The notes under the pieces: generated by a model
Seen by the model: the letters and a program-made list of their open reading frames with translations, nothing else
Database searches by the model: none
Told to the model about the DNA's origin: nothing
Part shown: positions 27,060-41,904 of the stretch, in pieces
Numbering within the stretch: the first letter of the stretch is position 1
Layout: the number at the start of each line of letters is the position of its first letter
Translations under genes and position numbers: made by a program
Assembly (NCBI RefSeq): GCF_020463795.1
Contig: NZ_CP080025.1
Span: 3,097,501 to 3,161,500, forward strand
Reading direction: 5' to 3'
DNA length: 64,000 nt
Source: Echinicola marina
GTDB lineage: Bacteria > Bacteroidota > Bacteroidia > Cytophagales > Cyclobacteriaceae

Positions 27060-28700
27060 ATGAGAAGATTGGAAATAGTTTATTTTATATGTTTGCTTTT
27101 TTGTTTCAAGTCAATATCTCTATTGGGACAAAACATTATTCCTCATCCTAACAAATTAATTAATAAAGGCGGATTTTTAGACTTAGGAAAAAAGGTGAAT
27201 ATAGTTCAAAGAGAAGCCTCAGAAGAGGCTTCTCTCCTTAAGGGATATTTATTAGAGGATTTTAATATAGTATCCCAAGAAAAGAAAAAGGGGCAGTTTA
27301 AATCTATAACCTTAAAAGTAGAGAAAAACAAGGAGAATGAATTAGGGGAGGAGGGTTATTTATTGGATGTCAATGATAACGGAATTGTTATCTCTGCTGC
27401 AGCAAGAGCCGGTGTGTTTTATGGTGTTCAAACATTGCGTCAACTGATTAAGAGAAATGATAATAGTTTAACCATTAGCATTCCGCGAGTATATGTAGAA
27501 GATAGACCTCGATTTAAATGGCGCGCTTTTATGCTAGATGAAGGTCGATATTTTAAAGGTGGGAAAGTAGTCAAAAAAATGTTGGATGAGATGGCGCTAT
27601 TGAAAATGAATACTTTTCATTGGCACTTGACTGAAGATCAGGGATGGAGAATAGAGATAAAAAAATATCCTAAACTGACGGAAATTGGAAGTAAAAGAGA
27701 CTCAACTCAAATTGGTTCGTGGCCAACTGGTTGGAAAAGTAACGAGTTTGATGGAAAACCCCACTCTGGATATTATACACAAGAAGAGATAAAAGACATT
27801 ATTAAATATGCATCAGCCAGGCATATAACCATCATTCCAGAAATAGAAATGCCTGGTCATTCCACAGCGGCTATTGCGGCTTACCCTTGGTTGGGTACGG
27901 ATCGAACACCACAAAATGTGCCGGTAGCATTTGGTGGTCCTATGGCTGTTCAGAAGGTACTCAACGTGACAGATCCAAAAGTAAGAAGTTTCTTACATGA
28001 TGTTTTAGATGAAGTAATGGCATTATTTCCGTCCAAAATCATTCATATTGGAGGAGATGAGGTGAAGTATGATGTGTGGAGAAATTCTTCCAAGGTAATG
28101 TCATATATGGAAGAACAGGGATTCCCTTCTCCAGCCGCATTGCAGGTCTGGTTTACAAATTCCATTTCGAATTATCTTGCATCCAAAGGGCGGAGAATGA
28201 TGGGCTGGAATGAAATTATGGGAAAAAAACTGGATGCAGGAGCGGATGAAAAAGATCATTTGGTTGAGGATAATCTAGCGCCCAACACCGTTGTTCACGT
28301 TTGGAAGGGGGACCTAAATCTTGCTGTTCAAGCAGCCGAAAATGGTTACGATATTGTTAACTCCTATTATGCCCACACTTATTTTGATTATGACTATAAG
28401 ACGATTCCTCTAAAAAAGGTATATGACTTTAACCCAGTTCCCAAGGGGCTTGACTCAAAATATCACAATAAAATATTAGGCATGGGGTGCCAGATGTGGA
28501 GTGAGTGGGTACCTGATGAGGAGATATTGGGAAGACAAGTGTTCCCAAGAATTGCTGCAGCTGCTGAAGTGGGCTGGACTGATTCATCAAGTAAAAACTA
28601 TGAGGTATTTACAAAAGGACTACCTTATTTTTTTCAAAGGTGGGATCGATTAGGGATCACCTATTATAATCCAAAAAAAATGACCAGTAATGCTAATTAA
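27060..28700 (+). CDS. GH20 beta-N-acetylhexosaminidase
   Basis: A 546-aa secreted enzyme (signal MRRLEIVYFICLLFCFKSISLLGQ). The N-terminal GH20b domain covers about 25-145 and the catalytic TIM barrel about 148-500. The family signature FHWHLTEDQGWR is at about 186, IPEIEMPGHS at about 259, and the catalytic Asp-Glu pair of substrate-assisted GH20 hydrolysis is in HIGGDEV (Asp333, Glu334). A C-terminal Trp near MWSEW matches the usual substrate-binding residue. It removes terminal GlcNAc or GalNAc. The start at ATG 27060 follows the susD stop by 5 bp; the downstream DUF4838 gene overlaps its 3' end by 11 bp. Confidence 0.95.
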   Translation: MRRLEIVYFICLLFCFKSISLLGQNIIPHPNKLINKGGFLDLGKKVNIVQREASEEASLLKGYLLEDFNIVSQEKKKGQFKSITLKVEKNKENELGEEGYLLDVNDNGIVISAAARAGVFYGVQTLRQLIKRNDNSLTISIPRVYVEDRPRFKWRAFMLDEGRYFKGGKVVKKMLDEMALLKMNTFHWHLTEDQGWRIEIKKYPKLTEIGSKRDSTQIGSWPTGWKSNEFDGKPHSGYYTQEEIKDIIKYASARHITIIPEIEMPGHSTAAIAAYPWLGTDRTPQNVPVAFGGPMAVQKVLNVTDPKVRSFLHDVLDEVMALFPSKIIHIGGDEVKYDVWRNSSKVMSYMEEQGFPSPAALQVWFTNSISNYLASKGRRMMGWNEIMGKKLDAGADEKDHLVEDNLAPNTVVHVWKGDLNLAVQAAENGYDIVNSYYAHTYFDYDYKTIPLKKVYDFNPVPKGLDSKYHNKILGMGCQMWSEWVPDEEILGRQVFPRIAAAAEVGWTDSSSKNYEVFTKGLPYFFQRWDRLGITYYNPKKMTSNAN

Positions 28701-30552
28701 TATTACCAAGCAGAATATACTCCTTCTTATAGCGGTGTTCTTTTCATCTTTTAGCGTCTTTTCAGGAACGAAAGAAAAGAACTCTTCCATAACCATAGCT
28801 AATAAAGGATTAACATCTTATACGATCGTTATAGCAAATGATGCCATTCCAGCAGAAAAAACGGCAGCAGGTGAGCTGAAAAAATACCTTGATAAAATCA
28901 CTGGAGCATCTTTTAAAATTGATGAAGAAGAAACAGTGTTAGGAGATAAGCCCAAAATATGGGTGGGAGCAGGAAAAGAAGTAAAGAAACTAGCTTCTGA
29001 TGTTAACTGGGAGGCCTTAGGAGAAGATGGTATAGTCATTAAAACCGTTGGAGATGATTTGATCCTTGCAGGGGGAAGATCGAGAGGAACATTATATGCC
29101 GTTTATGAGTTTTTAGAAAATACGGCAGGATGTATGTGGCTTACTCCTAGGGTGGAAATTGTTCCTAGAAAGGATAAGCTGAAAGTTTCCTTTATAGATA
29201 AGGTTTATATCCCTTATTTTAAATATCGAGAAAATTTTGCTACATCTGTTGCTAAAGATCCAATTTTTGCTACTAAAATGCGTGAAAATGGCTATTTTCA
29301 AAAGCAAACAAAAGAGTGGGGGGGGAAATATAAGATACTAGGCTTTGTACATACCTTTATGTGGTTGGTGCCTGTCAAAGAATATTTTAAAGAGCATCCG
29401 GAATGGTTCAGTGATCCGGATAACCATAATCTTCCTTGTACAACTTCTTCCAAAATGCCGGAGGCGGATAAAACACAGCTTTGTATGAGCAATCCCGAAG
29501 TGATAAAGGTTTTAACGGAAGCTGCTTTAAAATGGATAGAAAAGGAACCTACTGCTGGTTATATTTCTATCTCGCAAAATGATAATGGAAATTATTGTAG
29601 TTGTACTGACTGTTCCCAACTTGCCGAATCTGAAGGTTCTTATGCAGGGCCATTATTAAAAGGTGTAAACCAAGTGGCAAGGAGCATTCGAAACAAATAC
29701 CCGGATTTCTTAATAGAGACACTTGCCTTTCAGGGTACCAGAAAAGCACCAAAGACAGTACGTCCAGCCGAAAATGTCGTAATTCGCTTGGCTCCCATTG
29801 GAGCTGACTTTGGGCATCCAATTGATAGTGAATGGAATGAAAAGGATCGTTCGGCAGTTACTAGTTGGTCAGAGATTTCTCCTAGGCTTTTCATTTGGAA
29901 TTACGTTACCAATTTTAAGAACACCTTAATGCCTCATCCGAATATGGCGAGTTTTGCAGAGGATCTGCAGTTTTTTCGTGCAAATAAAGTTCAAGGTATA
30001 TATGAGGAAGGAAATAATTTTACTAATAACATAGGTGATTTTATTGATATGAGGACTTGGCTATTAGCTAAACTAATGTGGAATCCGGATTTGGATCAAC
30101 AAGAATTGATGTCTGAGTTTATGCATGCATATTATGGAAAGGCAGCTGATCCATTAATCAAATATTTGGAATTGATAGAAAAATCCTTCAAGAGTAAGGA
30201 GCAAAAACTTTCTACCTATAATAATGGTGAAAAAGGATTTTCCTTTCTCTCACTAAATGTGATGAATGAAGCTACTACGCTTTTTAATGAGGCTTCTGAG
30301 GCTGTAAAAAACAATGATGAGCTTTTAGATCGGGTGCGTAAAGAAAGACTTTCTTTAAACCTTGCTTGGATTGAACTTTATACCTTATTAAAGCAAGAAT
30401 CTGAAGAAAAGAACCTGCCTTTTCTTGGTCCTGAGAACCCTTCAATTGCCGTTGAGGAATTCCTTGGGGAGTTTGATAGATACGGAGGTAAAAAGTTTGG
30501 TCAGGGAAGAAAGCTCGAAGAGGATATAGAAAGGCTCCAAACCATGTTTTAA
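28690..30552 (+). CDS. DUF4838-family protein, candidate GH163 endo-beta-N-acetylglucosaminidase
   Basis: A 620-aa exported protein (signal MLINITKQNILLLIAVFFSSFSVFSG). An alpha-glucuronidase-N-like domain (about 35-150, TAAGELKKYLDKITGASF) precedes the DUF4838 barrel, with the characteristic ISISQNDNGNYCSCTDC segment at about 295-310 and LFIWNYVTNFKN at about 400. From family knowledge, DUF4838 proteins include GH163, which cleaves the chitobiose core of complex N-glycans in gut Bacteroides. Other DUF4838 members are uncharacterised. The overlap with GH20 shows translational coupling and fits an N-glycan or HexNAc-containing target, but this activity assignment is inference. Confidence 0.8.
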   Translation: MLINITKQNILLLIAVFFSSFSVFSGTKEKNSSITIANKGLTSYTIVIANDAIPAEKTAAGELKKYLDKITGASFKIDEEETVLGDKPKIWVGAGKEVKKLASDVNWEALGEDGIVIKTVGDDLILAGGRSRGTLYAVYEFLENTAGCMWLTPRVEIVPRKDKLKVSFIDKVYIPYFKYRENFATSVAKDPIFATKMRENGYFQKQTKEWGGKYKILGFVHTFMWLVPVKEYFKEHPEWFSDPDNHNLPCTTSSKMPEADKTQLCMSNPEVIKVLTEAALKWIEKEPTAGYISISQNDNGNYCSCTDCSQLAESEGSYAGPLLKGVNQVARSIRNKYPDFLIETLAFQGTRKAPKTVRPAENVVIRLAPIGADFGHPIDSEWNEKDRSAVTSWSEISPRLFIWNYVTNFKNTLMPHPNMASFAEDLQFFRANKVQGIYEEGNNFTNNIGDFIDMRTWLLAKLMWNPDLDQQELMSEFMHAYYGKAADPLIKYLELIEKSFKSKEQKLSTYNNGEKGFSFLSLNVMNEATTLFNEASEAVKNNDELLDRVRKERLSLNLAWIELYTLLKQESEEKNLPFLGPENPSIAVEEFLGEFDRYGGKKFGQGRKLEEDIERLQTMF

Positions 30553-30573
30553 TAATCTATAAACAGTTTACGA

Positions 30574-35296
<4,723 letters not shown>

Positions 35297-35603
35297 TTAA
35301 TATTTTAATTACTCCATAAACCTATTGTAAACCTGTGTTTTTGGTGGTAAATGATCAGTAATAGTCTAAAGGTCTCAAGGTGTGAAAAGCCGTGCTTAGG
35401 AGGAATCTCTAATATTAAGAATCACTGACATATTAATGTTGGTATTAAACATCAAGGTTCCAATATAGGTATTCCATACTTTCTAGAATTATATTATAGA
35501 CAATGTGGTCTGAGAATTCCTTCTGGGTATGAATTATTTACTGAGAATGATTGATGGCTTGGACAAATAATAAGGAATGCACAAACATAGAATTACATAA
35601 AAA
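35297..35603 (+). other. intergenic gap within the polysaccharide locus
   Basis: About 300 bp of AT-rich DNA without coding potential, between the GH2 and GH63-like genes. No clear terminator hairpin or leader homology was seen. The gap is long enough for an internal promoter, so the downstream genes may form a separate transcript. Confidence 0.4.
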
Positions 35604-38357
35604 ATGAAATTTCAAAAAATAACATACATAATTTTGATCTTTTTGGTCTCATTCTCTGGAGACCTTTTGGCTCAGAAGAGTAGGTACGCACAGCCCAATT
35701 TTGCAGATTTAGATAATTCACATGACCTCCGCCTATCACCATGGGGGCCATATGGGAAAAAATATGCAGGGGTATCACATATTGCGGATGATAAGAGAGG
35801 GATCAAGTTTGACTTTTCTGTTCTTCCTGGTTTTTATAGAAATAGGTTACTTGTTCCAAATGTTCTTTTTGAATCTGGATTTTTCCCTTGGAAAGCCAAT
35901 TCAGATTTAACTTCCTGGACTTACCGTTACGAATTAGAATGGAAGGATAAAGTCTTCACTGACGCAAATTATAAGGTGATTGATACTAACAGTACATTAC
36001 TTACTGTGGAGTGTGAAAATAATACAGATTTACCCCAAAATATTGTATTGAATTTAGTAGCCTTCCTTGATTATGCAGATTACTACCCCAATGTAAAATT
36101 AAAACATTCTTCGTCAAGCAAATGGGTAAATGCAGTCGATTATTTGGATTTAAAAACTGTTGCGAAATCAGCAAAAGATAATTTACCCCCTGATGGACTT
36201 CGAAAAGGTGAATTTAGAAGTTCAAACTTTATAGACGCATCCGCTATAGGTCATGGTTTTGGTAAAAATGAGGGGGATCGTCTTACTTATAAAATACCTA
36301 ATAGAGAAGAGTTTTCTGGTGGTTTCCTCACTTTCATTTTTAAGATGAATAAAGAGGAAGAATCTGATTTCAAAATAGAAGGAGCATTAAATAAGGAAAT
36401 TACCTTTATAGGAGGTGATGGTCTGACACAATTGACGATCCCATTGCCTAAGGATATTAGGAGTAATAGCATTGTTCTCATTTCTAAGGGGGGGGCTAAA
36501 GTGGATTTGAACGGATTACTTTTTTCTCCATCCGGATTAGGGGATGAGTTTGAAATTCTATCTCAGGAAAAGTCATTTGTTCCAGAGACTTTAGTCGATG
36601 AAGAAACAAGGCAGCTGATTCTAAAATATGAGGATTTAGATCAGTTTTATGGAATTAAGTGGGAAACTGAAAAATTCCGAGTGCGTGAAGTAAAGAATGA
36701 TGAGCTGGATGTTTTTATGAGAAAGTCAGTACATAACCATGTAGGGAAGACATTATGGGGGAATCGGAAAGGGCATTATCAGAATATTTATTTGGGCCCA
36801 ATAGAGCTAGCACCAAATTCCAGCAAGTCGGTAAAAGTGTTGATTTCTACTGGAACAAAATCTACTGTAGAACAAAATTTGAGGGATTTTGATTTTTTTG
36901 AGAAAAAAAAATCTGAAAAGAATGGAATGAAAAGCCCTGTTCTCCCACAAGGCGAAAAATACCAGTTTAGTCAGCAATTACTCCAGGCAACTTTACTGAC
37001 AAATGTGGTTTATCCTGTATATAATGAACGTTCCTTTATCAGGCATTTTACTCCTGGGAAATGGTGGAACAGTCTGTATACATGGGATGCAGGATTTATA
37101 GCACTGGGATTGTCTGAAATTGATGTAAACAGAGCGATAGAATGTATAAATGCTTATACAACTACTGCAGAAAATCCTGCGGCTTTCATTCATCATGGTT
37201 CACCAGTTCCTGTACAAATGTATGCGTTTTATGATCTATGGAATAAAACCCAATCAGAAGAACTCTTGGACTATTTTTATCCAAGGCTAAAAAGATATTA
37301 TCAGTTTTTAGCTGGTTATTTGGGGAGTTCTACTACGGCTGATCTTAATTCAGGTTTGTTGAAGACCTGGGACTACTTTTATAATTCAGGAGGTTGGGAT
37401 GATTATCCCGCACAAAATGGTGTTCATAATAATGGGCTAAGACCTTTAGTTACTCCAGTGATTACTACAGCCCAATGTATCAGAGTTGCCAAAATGTTGA
37501 GAATGGTTGCATTGAAGCTCAATAATGAACTGGATGCTTCAATTTACGAGAAAGATATTACACGTTTGAGTAAGGCGCTCCAAAAATATTCCTGGAATCA
37601 GCAAAGCGGTTATTTTAGTTATGTGATGCATGATGAAAGTGGAGATCCAGTTGGTCCCTTTCATTACGGAGGGAATACTGAATATAATATGGGATTAGAT
37701 GGTGTTTATCCACTTCTTTCAGGTATCTGTTCAAATGATCAACAAGAGATCCTGATCAATAAAATTTTTTCGGATAAGCATATGTGGACACCTGCAGGGA
37801 TTACTGCCGTAGATCAATCAGCTCCCTATTATAGAGAGGACGGATATTGGAACGGGTCAGTTTGGATGCCTCACCAGTGGTTTATGTGGAAAACGATGCT
37901 GGATATTGGCCGTCCCGATCTGGCATTTAAAATTGGTGAAAAGGCGTTGGAAGTTTATTCTAAAGAGACGGATGCTTCATACTATACTTTCGAACATTTT
38001 TTCGCGAAAACTGGAAGGGGAGCAGGTTGGCATCAGTTTTCGGGTTTGTCATCTCCTGTATTGTCTTGGTTCCCCGCTTACTATCAGCCTGGGACTGCCA
38101 CCGCTGGTTTCGAAATATGGTTGGAATCACAAAAGTTTGAAGAGAATGATAGTAAATATCAAGCAGAAATTTCATTTGATGATACTACTAAACCACACCC
38201 AAGAAGCATGTTATTATGTATGAATCCTTTATTTAAGTATGAGGTGATATTTTCAGGTAAAGTCCTACCTTTTAATTCTCCATATGACGGTTTACTAGAG
38301 ATTACTTTTCCAAAGACCAATAAAGGAGGTACACTAATTATAACTCCAGTTGAATAA
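35604..38357 (+). CDS. large GH63-like (alpha/alpha)6-barrel glycosidase
   Basis: A 917-aa exported protein (signal MKFQKITYIILIFLVSFSGDLLAQ). The N-terminal half (about 30-440) is beta-rich and resembles a supersandwich domain. The C-terminal half is an (alpha/alpha)6 barrel with YTWDAGFIALG near residue 495, TWDYFYNSGGWDDYP near 590 and GYWNGSVWMPHQWFMWK near 750. The WDxxF and W-GSVW landmarks are shared with the smaller protein at 30574, so both belong to the same broad clan GH-G group although overall similarity is low. GH63 members act mainly on alpha-glucosides, but bacterial homologues vary. The gene is followed 8 bp later by the CE15-type esterase. Confidence 0.75.
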   Translation: MKFQKITYIILIFLVSFSGDLLAQKSRYAQPNFADLDNSHDLRLSPWGPYGKKYAGVSHIADDKRGIKFDFSVLPGFYRNRLLVPNVLFESGFFPWKANSDLTSWTYRYELEWKDKVFTDANYKVIDTNSTLLTVECENNTDLPQNIVLNLVAFLDYADYYPNVKLKHSSSSKWVNAVDYLDLKTVAKSAKDNLPPDGLRKGEFRSSNFIDASAIGHGFGKNEGDRLTYKIPNREEFSGGFLTFIFKMNKEEESDFKIEGALNKEITFIGGDGLTQLTIPLPKDIRSNSIVLISKGGAKVDLNGLLFSPSGLGDEFEILSQEKSFVPETLVDEETRQLILKYEDLDQFYGIKWETEKFRVREVKNDELDVFMRKSVHNHVGKTLWGNRKGHYQNIYLGPIELAPNSSKSVKVLISTGTKSTVEQNLRDFDFFEKKKSEKNGMKSPVLPQGEKYQFSQQLLQATLLTNVVYPVYNERSFIRHFTPGKWWNSLYTWDAGFIALGLSEIDVNRAIECINAYTTTAENPAAFIHHGSPVPVQMYAFYDLWNKTQSEELLDYFYPRLKRYYQFLAGYLGSSTTADLNSGLLKTWDYFYNSGGWDDYPAQNGVHNNGLRPLVTPVITTAQCIRVAKMLRMVALKLNNELDASIYEKDITRLSKALQKYSWNQQSGYFSYVMHDESGDPVGPFHYGGNTEYNMGLDGVYPLLSGICSNDQQEILINKIFSDKHMWTPAGITAVDQSAPYYREDGYWNGSVWMPHQWFMWKTMLDIGRPDLAFKIGEKALEVYSKETDASYYTFEHFFAKTGRGAGWHQFSGLSSPVLSWFPAYYQPGTATAGFEIWLESQKFEENDSKYQAEISFDDTTKPHPRSMLLCMNPLFKYEVIFSGKVLPFNSPYDGLLEITFPKTNKGGTLIITPVE

Positions 38358-38365
38358 AACAATAG

Positions 38366-39574
38366 ATGATTATGAGAATAGAAAAAACAATGATTTGGAA
38401 ATTTTATTTGGTACTAATTTTAGCCAGTAGCGCATTATCAGTTGGTGCCCAGAATTTTGATGAGTCTAAAGTGCCTCCCTATACATTACCTGAAGTTCTC
38501 AAAACCTATTCAAATAAACAGGTTAAGACCGTCAAAAGATGGGAGGGGAAAAGAAGACCCGAAATTTTGAGTGCTTTTGAAGAGAATGTATATGGCCATA
38601 CCCCTGATAGTTTTGACAGCATTAATTTTTCACTTGATCGGATAGATCATAATGCTTTTAATGGGAAGGCCACATTGAAGCAGGTTTTGATTACCATATT
38701 CAATCATAACAAATCAATTGATATCCGATTATCCTTATATGTTCCCAATAAGGAGACGAATCCAGTGCCTGCCTTTTTGTTAATCCATAATAGACGGAAG
38801 GAAAGAAGTGTAAGCTGGGACAACACCCCTAGTTCCTTTTGGCCTGCAGAAAAGATAATAGACAATGGGTATGCGGTGGCAACTTTTGGTGTTGGAGATT
38901 TAGCTCCTGATAATAAAGACACCTTTATGAATGGTGCATTTCAACTTTTTCCGTCTCAATTGGAAGCCGAAAATGGTATGAGAACCATTGGCGCATGGGC
39001 TTGGGGAGCAAGTAGGGTAATGGATTATTTTATGGATGATCAGGATATTGATGCTGAAAAAGTAGGTGTAGTAGGACATTCCCGCGGAGGAAAGACAGCA
39101 CTATGGGCTGCTGCCCAGGACCAGCGATTTGCCATTTGTTTTACAAATTGCTCTGGAAATACTGGGGCTGCATTGTCACGAAGGTGGTTTGGTGAAACTA
39201 TTAGAAAAATCAATACTTCATTTCCTCATTGGTTTACGGATAATTACAAGAAATTCAATGATCATGAAGACCTTTTACCTGTAGATCAGCATATGCTTAT
39301 TGCCTTGGTTGCCCCAAGGCCAGTATATGCAACTAGCGCTTCTGAAGACTTATGGGCTGATCCCAAGGGAACATTCCTTGCCATGAAAAATGCAGAACCT
39401 GCCTATAATCTTTACAAGCTGAAATCCGCTTTGCCTGATAACCTTCCTGAATTAAATGAACCAATTATTAATTCATATTTAGGATATCATATTAAGGAGG
39501 GTAAGCATAGTTTAGCGCTTTATGATTGGGAGAACTTTATTAAGTTTGCAGATTTTCATTTTAAAGCTAAATAA
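38366..39574 (+). CDS. CE15-type 4-O-methyl-glucuronoyl methylesterase
   Basis: A 402-aa secreted alpha/beta hydrolase (signal ending SSALSVGAQ); ATG 38372 is an alternative start. The CE15 nucleophile motif is VGHSRGGKTALWAAA with Ser239. The Asp/Glu position is in SEDLWADPKG near 330 and the His is His381 in EGKHSLALYDW. CE15 enzymes cleave the ester between glucuronic acid and an alcohol, classically the lignin-glucuronoxylan link; marine Bacteroidota have many homologues of untested specificity. Presence of this gene suggests that the target glycan carries an esterified uronate. It is co-directional with and close to GH63-like and GH3 genes. Confidence 0.88.
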   Translation: MIMRIEKTMIWKFYLVLILASSALSVGAQNFDESKVPPYTLPEVLKTYSNKQVKTVKRWEGKRRPEILSAFEENVYGHTPDSFDSINFSLDRIDHNAFNGKATLKQVLITIFNHNKSIDIRLSLYVPNKETNPVPAFLLIHNRRKERSVSWDNTPSSFWPAEKIIDNGYAVATFGVGDLAPDNKDTFMNGAFQLFPSQLEAENGMRTIGAWAWGASRVMDYFMDDQDIDAEKVGVVGHSRGGKTALWAAAQDQRFAICFTNCSGNTGAALSRRWFGETIRKINTSFPHWFTDNYKKFNDHEDLLPVDQHMLIALVAPRPVYATSASEDLWADPKGTFLAMKNAEPAYNLYKLKSALPDNLPELNEPIINSYLGYHIKEGKHSLALYDWENFIKFADFHFKAK

Positions 39575-39671
39575 TACAATATTTCGTTGAGTTTTTTTAA
39601 AAAAAAATTATAGGGTATTGGGCTAGATGTGGTACTTAAATATAAATACCGAACCAAAACCCTTAACAATT

Positions 39672-41834
39672 ATGATATCTAAATTTTACAAATTCTTTTT
39701 GTGTCTTTCTGTATTAGTGTTGAGCATTGCTTTGCCCCTATTAGGGCAAGAAGATTTTCCAATCTACCTTGATAATACAAGGTCCTTAGAAGCAAGAGTA
39801 GACCATGCCCTTTCATTGATGACACTTGAGGAGAAAGTAGCTTTGACTCATGCCCAATCGAAGTTTAGTGTCCGTGGTGTCCCTCGCTTGGGCGTACCAG
39901 AGTTATGGATGGCAGACGGTCCTCATGGAATAAGAGAAGAGCTTCTTTGGAATGCATGGCAACCAGCGGGTTGGACAAATGATTCTACTACCGCTTTTCC
40001 GGCGTTAACCGCTTTAGCAGCAACATGGAATGTCGATATAGCTTACTTATATGGTAAATCAATTGGTGCCGAAGCAAGGTATCGCAAAAAAGATGTGTTA
40101 TTAGGACCTGGAGTTAATATATATAGAAGTCCACTAAATGGTAGAAATTTTGAATATATGGGGGAAGACCCTTATCTCGCATCTCAACTCGTAGTGCCAT
40201 ATATCCAAGGGGTCCAGGAAAATGGTGTAGCTGCCTGTATTAAGCACTTTGCCTTAAATAATCAAGAAACTAATCGTAATCATATTAATGTAAAGGTTTC
40301 AGAAAGGGCTTTACACGAAATTTATTTGCCAGCATTCAAAGCGGCGGTCATTGATGGAAATGTATGGTCGGTGATGGCTGGGTACAATAAGTATCTAGGA
40401 GAATGGTGTGCCCAAAACAATATTCTTTTAAATGATATTCTTAAAGATAGCTGGGACTTTAAAGGTGTAGTGATTTCAGATTGGGATGCGGTCCATAACA
40501 CTTTGTTGGCTGCAAAAAATGGATTGGATATTGAAATGGGAACTAATGTCCCGAAAGGAAAATCTTATCAGGATTTTTATTTTGCAGATCCTTATCTGAA
40601 GGTATTGAAATCGGGACAGGCATCAATAGATGAGCTTGATGACAAGGTCAGAAGAATACTCAGATTGAATTTTAAGACCGCTATGAATAGTGATCGGCCT
40701 TGGGGTTCATTTGCAACTAAAGAACATGCGATGACTGCAAGGAAAATAGCAGAAGAAGGAATTGTTTTGCTGAAAAATAAAAATCAGGTATTACCTATAA
40801 AATCTGAAGTTAAATCAATAGCAGTAATTGGAGAAAACGCTGTTAAAAAATTAACTGTTGGTGGAGGAAGTTCTAATCTAAAAGTTAAAACGGAAATTTC
40901 CCCATTAGAAGGTTTACAAAACAAGTTTGGGGGTAATATGAAAATATCGTTTAGTGCAGGATATTCATCAAAAAAAGAAAGCGCAGTGTTATATGATGAG
41001 GCCATTGAAAATGCATCTAAATCTGATTTGGTCATCTTCGTTGGAGGATTGAACAAGGATAAGGGACAAGATAGCGAGAGCCGCGACCGTAAGGAATATG
41101 GCCTACCCTATGATCAGGATAAATTGATAGTAGACCTAGCAAAAGTTAATAAGAACATTGTGGTGATACTTCTTAGCGGAAATGCGACAGCAATGCCTTG
41201 GGCTTCTGAAGTTTCTACAATTGTACAAGCATGGTACGGTGGTTCTGAAGCCGGGAATGCATTGGCCAATATCTTAGCAGGAGATATTAACCCCTCAGGA
41301 AAATTGCCTTTTACCATAAACCACTCATTGGATGACTACAGTGCCCATGCCTTGGGAAGTTTTCCCGGTGATTCAGAAAATGTTGAATATAAGGAGGATA
41401 TTTTTGTTGGGTACAGGTGGAACGACCTAAAGTTAATGGAACCTCTTTTCCCTTTTGGACATGGACTGAGTTATACCTCTTTTTCTTATGGAAAGGCTCG
41501 TGCTGTCAAGCGAAATATAAAATCTCAGGAAAATCCGATAATAAAAGTTCCTTTAAAGAATATTGGGAAAAGATCAGGAGCTGAAGTAGTTCAGGTTTAT
41601 GTTCATGATGTAGAATCCTCGGTTAAAAGACCCTATAAAGAATTGAAAGCATTTACGAAGGTTTTCCTTGAGCCTGGGGATGAGGAAATAGTTGTTTTTG
41701 AACTTCCCAGAGAAGCCTTTGAATTTTACAGTGAAAAAGAAAAGAAGTGGATTTATGAACCTGGCCTTTTCAAAGTACTTATCGGTTCATCGTCCCAAGA
41801 AATAAAGCAAGAGGTTTCTTTGAATCTGTTATAG
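39672..41834 (+). CDS. GH3 beta-glucosidase-family enzyme
   Basis: A 720-aa secreted enzyme (signal MISKFYKFFLCLSVLVLSIALPLLGQ). The (beta/alpha)8 domain is visible with ADGPHGIREE at about 81, GPGVNIYRSPLNGRNFEYMGEDPYL at about 145-168, KHF at about 191 and the catalytic nucleophile Asp270 in VVISDWDAVHN. The alpha/beta sandwich (about 385-580) and C-terminal FnIII-like domain (about 635-715) follow. GH3 members release terminal beta-glucose, xylose, GlcNAc or other residues. The N-terminal NFEYMGEDPYL type is most typical of beta-glucosidases. ATG 39672 is preferred over an in-frame ATG at 39627, which would leave 15 extra residues before the signal peptide. Confidence 0.93.
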   Translation: MISKFYKFFLCLSVLVLSIALPLLGQEDFPIYLDNTRSLEARVDHALSLMTLEEKVALTHAQSKFSVRGVPRLGVPELWMADGPHGIREELLWNAWQPAGWTNDSTTAFPALTALAATWNVDIAYLYGKSIGAEARYRKKDVLLGPGVNIYRSPLNGRNFEYMGEDPYLASQLVVPYIQGVQENGVAACIKHFALNNQETNRNHINVKVSERALHEIYLPAFKAAVIDGNVWSVMAGYNKYLGEWCAQNNILLNDILKDSWDFKGVVISDWDAVHNTLLAAKNGLDIEMGTNVPKGKSYQDFYFADPYLKVLKSGQASIDELDDKVRRILRLNFKTAMNSDRPWGSFATKEHAMTARKIAEEGIVLLKNKNQVLPIKSEVKSIAVIGENAVKKLTVGGGSSNLKVKTEISPLEGLQNKFGGNMKISFSAGYSSKKESAVLYDEAIENASKSDLVIFVGGLNKDKGQDSESRDRKEYGLPYDQDKLIVDLAKVNKNIVVILLSGNATAMPWASEVSTIVQAWYGGSEAGNALANILAGDINPSGKLPFTINHSLDDYSAHALGSFPGDSENVEYKEDIFVGYRWNDLKLMEPLFPFGHGLSYTSFSYGKARAVKRNIKSQENPIIKVPLKNIGKRSGAEVVQVYVHDVESSVKRPYKELKAFTKVFLEPGDEEIVVFELPREAFEFYSEKEKKWIYEPGLFKVLIGSSSQEIKQEVSLNLL

Positions 41835-41904
41835 GAAGTATTGAACTGGTTAGAAAGAAAAATCAATTTAATAAAGTGAAATCAAAAAAATAAAAGATAT
41901 AGCA

